In this document: in pieces, positions 6,343-7,680 of the stretch
How the letters are laid out: each line of letters starts with the position of its first letter
Numbering within the stretch: the first letter of the stretch is position 1
NCBI GenBank assembly: GCA_013821865.1
Contig: PNJM01000129.1
Location: forward strand, 1-7,680
DNA length: 7,680 nt
Direction: 5' to 3'
Source: Rhodocyclaceae bacterium
GTDB lineage: Bacteria; Pseudomonadota; Gammaproteobacteria; Burkholderiales; Rhodocyclaceae
Made by a program: the position numbers and the translations under genes
Notes under the pieces: model-generated
What the model was told of the DNA's origin: nothing
Databases searched by the model: none
The model's input: only the letters and a program-made list of their open reading frames with translations

Positions 6343-7015
6343 TGTGGTGGGCGAAGCGGTAGCCGATGCCATGCACTGTCTCGATCGGGGAGCTGCCGCG
6401 CGAATCGGTCAGGGCGCGCCGCAGCATGTGCATGTGGCTGCGCAGGGTGTCGCTCATCGGCTGCTCGTCGCCCCACACTGCGTGCTCCAGCTCGGAACGG
6501 GCATGGACGCGATTCGGCTCGCGCATCAGCGTTTCGAGCAGGCGCAGGCACTTGCGCGAGAGGTGCACCGGACGGCCGTCCACCAGGACGGCCATGCTGG
6601 ACGGGTCGAATTCGATCCTGTCGAACACCAGCCTGCTGTCGACCACGCGGCCGCAGCGGCGCGCGACGAGGGCATGCAGGCGCGCCTCCACCTCGCGCAG
6701 CGCGAAGGGCTTGATCAGGTAGTCGTCGGCGCCGCAGTCGAAGGCCGCCAGTTTGTCGTCGAGCACGTCGCGCGCCGTCAGGATGAGGATGGGCACATCC
6801 CGCCGCGCCTCGCGGCGCAGCTTGCGGCACAGGCACAGACCGTCCATGCCGGGCAAGCCGAGGTCCAGGACAATGACATCGAAATCATGCGACACCGCAA
6901 GATGCAGGCCCATGATGCCGTCTTGTGCGATATCCGCCGCATGGCCGCGGTTCTCGAGGAAATCGCAGAGGTTCCCTGCGATGTCGGGATCGTCCTCGAT
7001 GATCAGAACGCGCAT
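6326..7015 (-). CDS. OmpR/PhoB-family response regulator
   Basis: This 229-residue cytoplasmic transcription factor is the partner of the kinase that follows. The receiver domain (about 1-115) has acidic residues E7, D8 and D9, the phospho-acceptor D51 (VIVLDLGLPGMDG), T80 (ILILTARD) and K102 (YLIKPF), all intact. The C-terminal winged helix-turn-helix (about 128-222) ends with the typical YRFA after TVHGIGY and contains the recognition-helix region SDTLRSHMHMLRRAL. The start ATG at 7015 gives the standard MRVLIIEDDPDIA opening. It lies 18 bp after the benzoate-CoA ligase stop with no terminator, so the two are probably co-transcribed. Its stop falls within the kinase gene, indicating translational coupling. 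OmpR-type regulators usually bind direct repeats; candidate targets are the leaders at 3634-3752 and 4884-5001, but no convincing direct repeat was recognised there. Confidence 0.95.
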   Translation of the reverse strand: MRVLIIEDDPDIAGNLCDFLENRGHAADIAQDGIMGLHLAVSHDFDVIVLDLGLPGMDGLCLCRKLRREARRDVPILILTARDVLDDKLAAFDCGADDYLIKPFALREVEARLHALVARRCGRVVDSRLVFDRIEFDPSSMAVLVDGRPVHLSRKCLRLLETLMREPNRVHARSELEHAVWGDEQPMSDTLRSHMHMLRRALTDSRGSSPIETVHGIGYRFAHHNAHPA

Positions 7016-7033
7016 GGCGGATCCGGCCGCAGT

Positions 7034-7680
7034 TCAGCGCAGCTTGAAGCGCTGGATCTTGCCGGTGGCGGTCTTGGGCAGTTCCGCCTTGAACTCCAGC
7101 CAGCGCGGGTACTTGTAGGGCGCCAGTTTGTCCTTGACATGCTGCTTGAGCTTGTCGGCAAGGGCATCCGAGGCCTCGATGCCGGGCTTGAGCACGACAT
7201 AGGCCTTCGGCTTGACCAGTTCGTCCGTGTCGGCGTGCCCCACCACGGCGGCTTCGAGCACCGCCTCGTGCGTCATGAGCGCCGCCTCGACCTCGAAGGG
7301 CGAGACATAGATGCCGGAGACCTTGAGCATGTCGTCGGAGCGGCCGCAGTAGTGATAGTAGCCGTCCGCGTCGCGCGTGTACTTGTCGCCGCTGCGCGTC
7401 CACTCGCCCATGAAGGTGTGGCGCGATTTCCCGCGGTTGTTCCAGTACATGATGGCCGAGGTCGGCCCGTTGATCTGCAGTTCGCCGATCTCGCCCTGTG
7501 GCACCGGATGGCCGTCCTCGCCGATCAGGCGGATCTCGTAGCCGGGCACCGCCTTGCCGGTGGTGCCGTAGCGCACCTCGCCGGGGCGGTTGGACAGAAA
7601 GATGTGCAGCATCTCGGTGGAGCCGATGCCGTCGAGGATCTCGACGCCGAAATGCTCGGTCCAGCGCTTGCCGATGTCCG
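7034..7680 (-). CDS. bclA: Benzoate-CoA ligase family protein (C-terminal part; 5' end outside window)
   Basis: This acyl-adenylate-forming enzyme converts an aromatic acid plus ATP and CoA to the aroyl-CoA, AMP and pyrophosphate, the first step of anaerobic and of hybrid (box) benzoate degradation. It acts in the cytoplasm and traps imported substrate. The last 214 residues are visible; the family is usually somewhat over 500. The frame is open to the window edge. It shows the aryl-site/adenylation motif ILDGIGSTEMLHIFLSN, which is characteristic of benzoate-CoA ligases. The hinge region GRSDDMLKVSGIYVSPFE follows, and the catalytic-lysine motif LPKTATGKIQRFKLR lies at the very C-terminus. 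In Rhodopseudomonas palustris BadA the lysine of this motif is known to be controlled by acetylation; the same PK-x3-GK context is present here. A 4-hydroxybenzoate- or aminobenzoate-CoA ligase cannot be excluded because substrate-pocket residues lie mostly outside the window. It heads the block and is probably co-transcribed with the regulator 18 bp downstream. Confidence 0.93.
   Translation of the reverse strand, partial: DIGKRWTEHFGVEILDGIGSTEMLHIFLSNRPGEVRYGTTGKAVPGYEIRLIGEDGHPVPQGEIGELQINGPTSAIMYWNNRGKSRHTFMGEWTRSGDKYTRDADGYYHYCGRSDDMLKVSGIYVSPFEVEAALMTHEAVLEAAVVGHADTDELVKPKAYVVLKPGIEASDALADKLKQHVKDKLAPYKYPRWLEFKAELPKTATGKIQRFKLR

Noticed and set aside
5002..6372. Kinase start at the first ATG of the open frame (6372)
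   Set aside because: It would overlap the regulator gene by 47 nt and add ten residues (MASATASPTT) before the typical cytoplasmic start. The ATG at 6342 fits the membrane topology better, though this is not proven.
4402..6714. Very long plus-strand open frame (770 codons) opposite the second binding protein, kinase and regulator
   Set aside because: It runs antisense to genes with intact family motifs and its translation is low-complexity and Ala/Arg-rich with no recognisable domain. Long antisense frames are expected in GC-rich DNA.
1..7680. CRISPR arrays, tRNA or rRNA genes, insertion sequences, phage genes
   Set aside because: No regularly spaced repeats, cloverleaf-like or rRNA-like sequence, transposase motif or attachment site was recognised on either strand; coding capacity is almost fully used by the eight genes described.

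Overview
The window is a GC-rich, fully minus-strand gene block typical of a betaproteobacterium. The gene content (benzoate-CoA ligase beside a branched-chain-amino-acid-type ABC transporter) resembles the aromatic-acid catabolic loci of Rhodocyclales such as Azoarcus, Aromatoleum and Thauera. That lineage call is an inference from gene content and composition, not from a marker gene.

Transcription runs from right to left. At 7680-7034 is the C-terminal part of a benzoate-CoA ligase, cut by the window edge. Next come an OmpR/PhoB-type response regulator (7015-6326) and its membrane sensor histidine kinase (about 6342-5002). After a 118-bp gap lies a Sec-exported solute-binding protein (4883-3753). 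A 119-bp gap with a good sigma70-like promoter follows, and then a second solute-binding protein with a twin-arginine leader (3633-2425). A strong intrinsic terminator (2409-2378) sits between that gene and the two membrane permeases LivH (2367-1501) and LivM (1499-507). Last is the ATPase LivG (514 or 403 down to 1, cut by the window edge). There is no gene-free stretch longer than 300 bases.

The genes read as one functional unit. An aromatic acid, probably benzoate or a close analogue, would be captured in the periplasm and imported by the LivHMG-type ABC transporter. The ligase would then trap and activate it as a CoA thioester. The two-component system lies between ligase and transporter and is a good candidate for controlling the locus. 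The second solute-binding protein, next to the kinase, could be either an alternative transport receptor or a periplasmic partner of the kinase.

The most unusual points are: a hairpin-rich, repeat-like stretch translated as an apparent 37-residue N-terminal extension of LivG; a terminator hairpin that both separates the binding-protein gene from the permeases and overlaps the livH translation-initiation region; and an OmpR-class two-component system embedded in a benzoate-uptake/activation locus, where the best-known regulators are one-component proteins.
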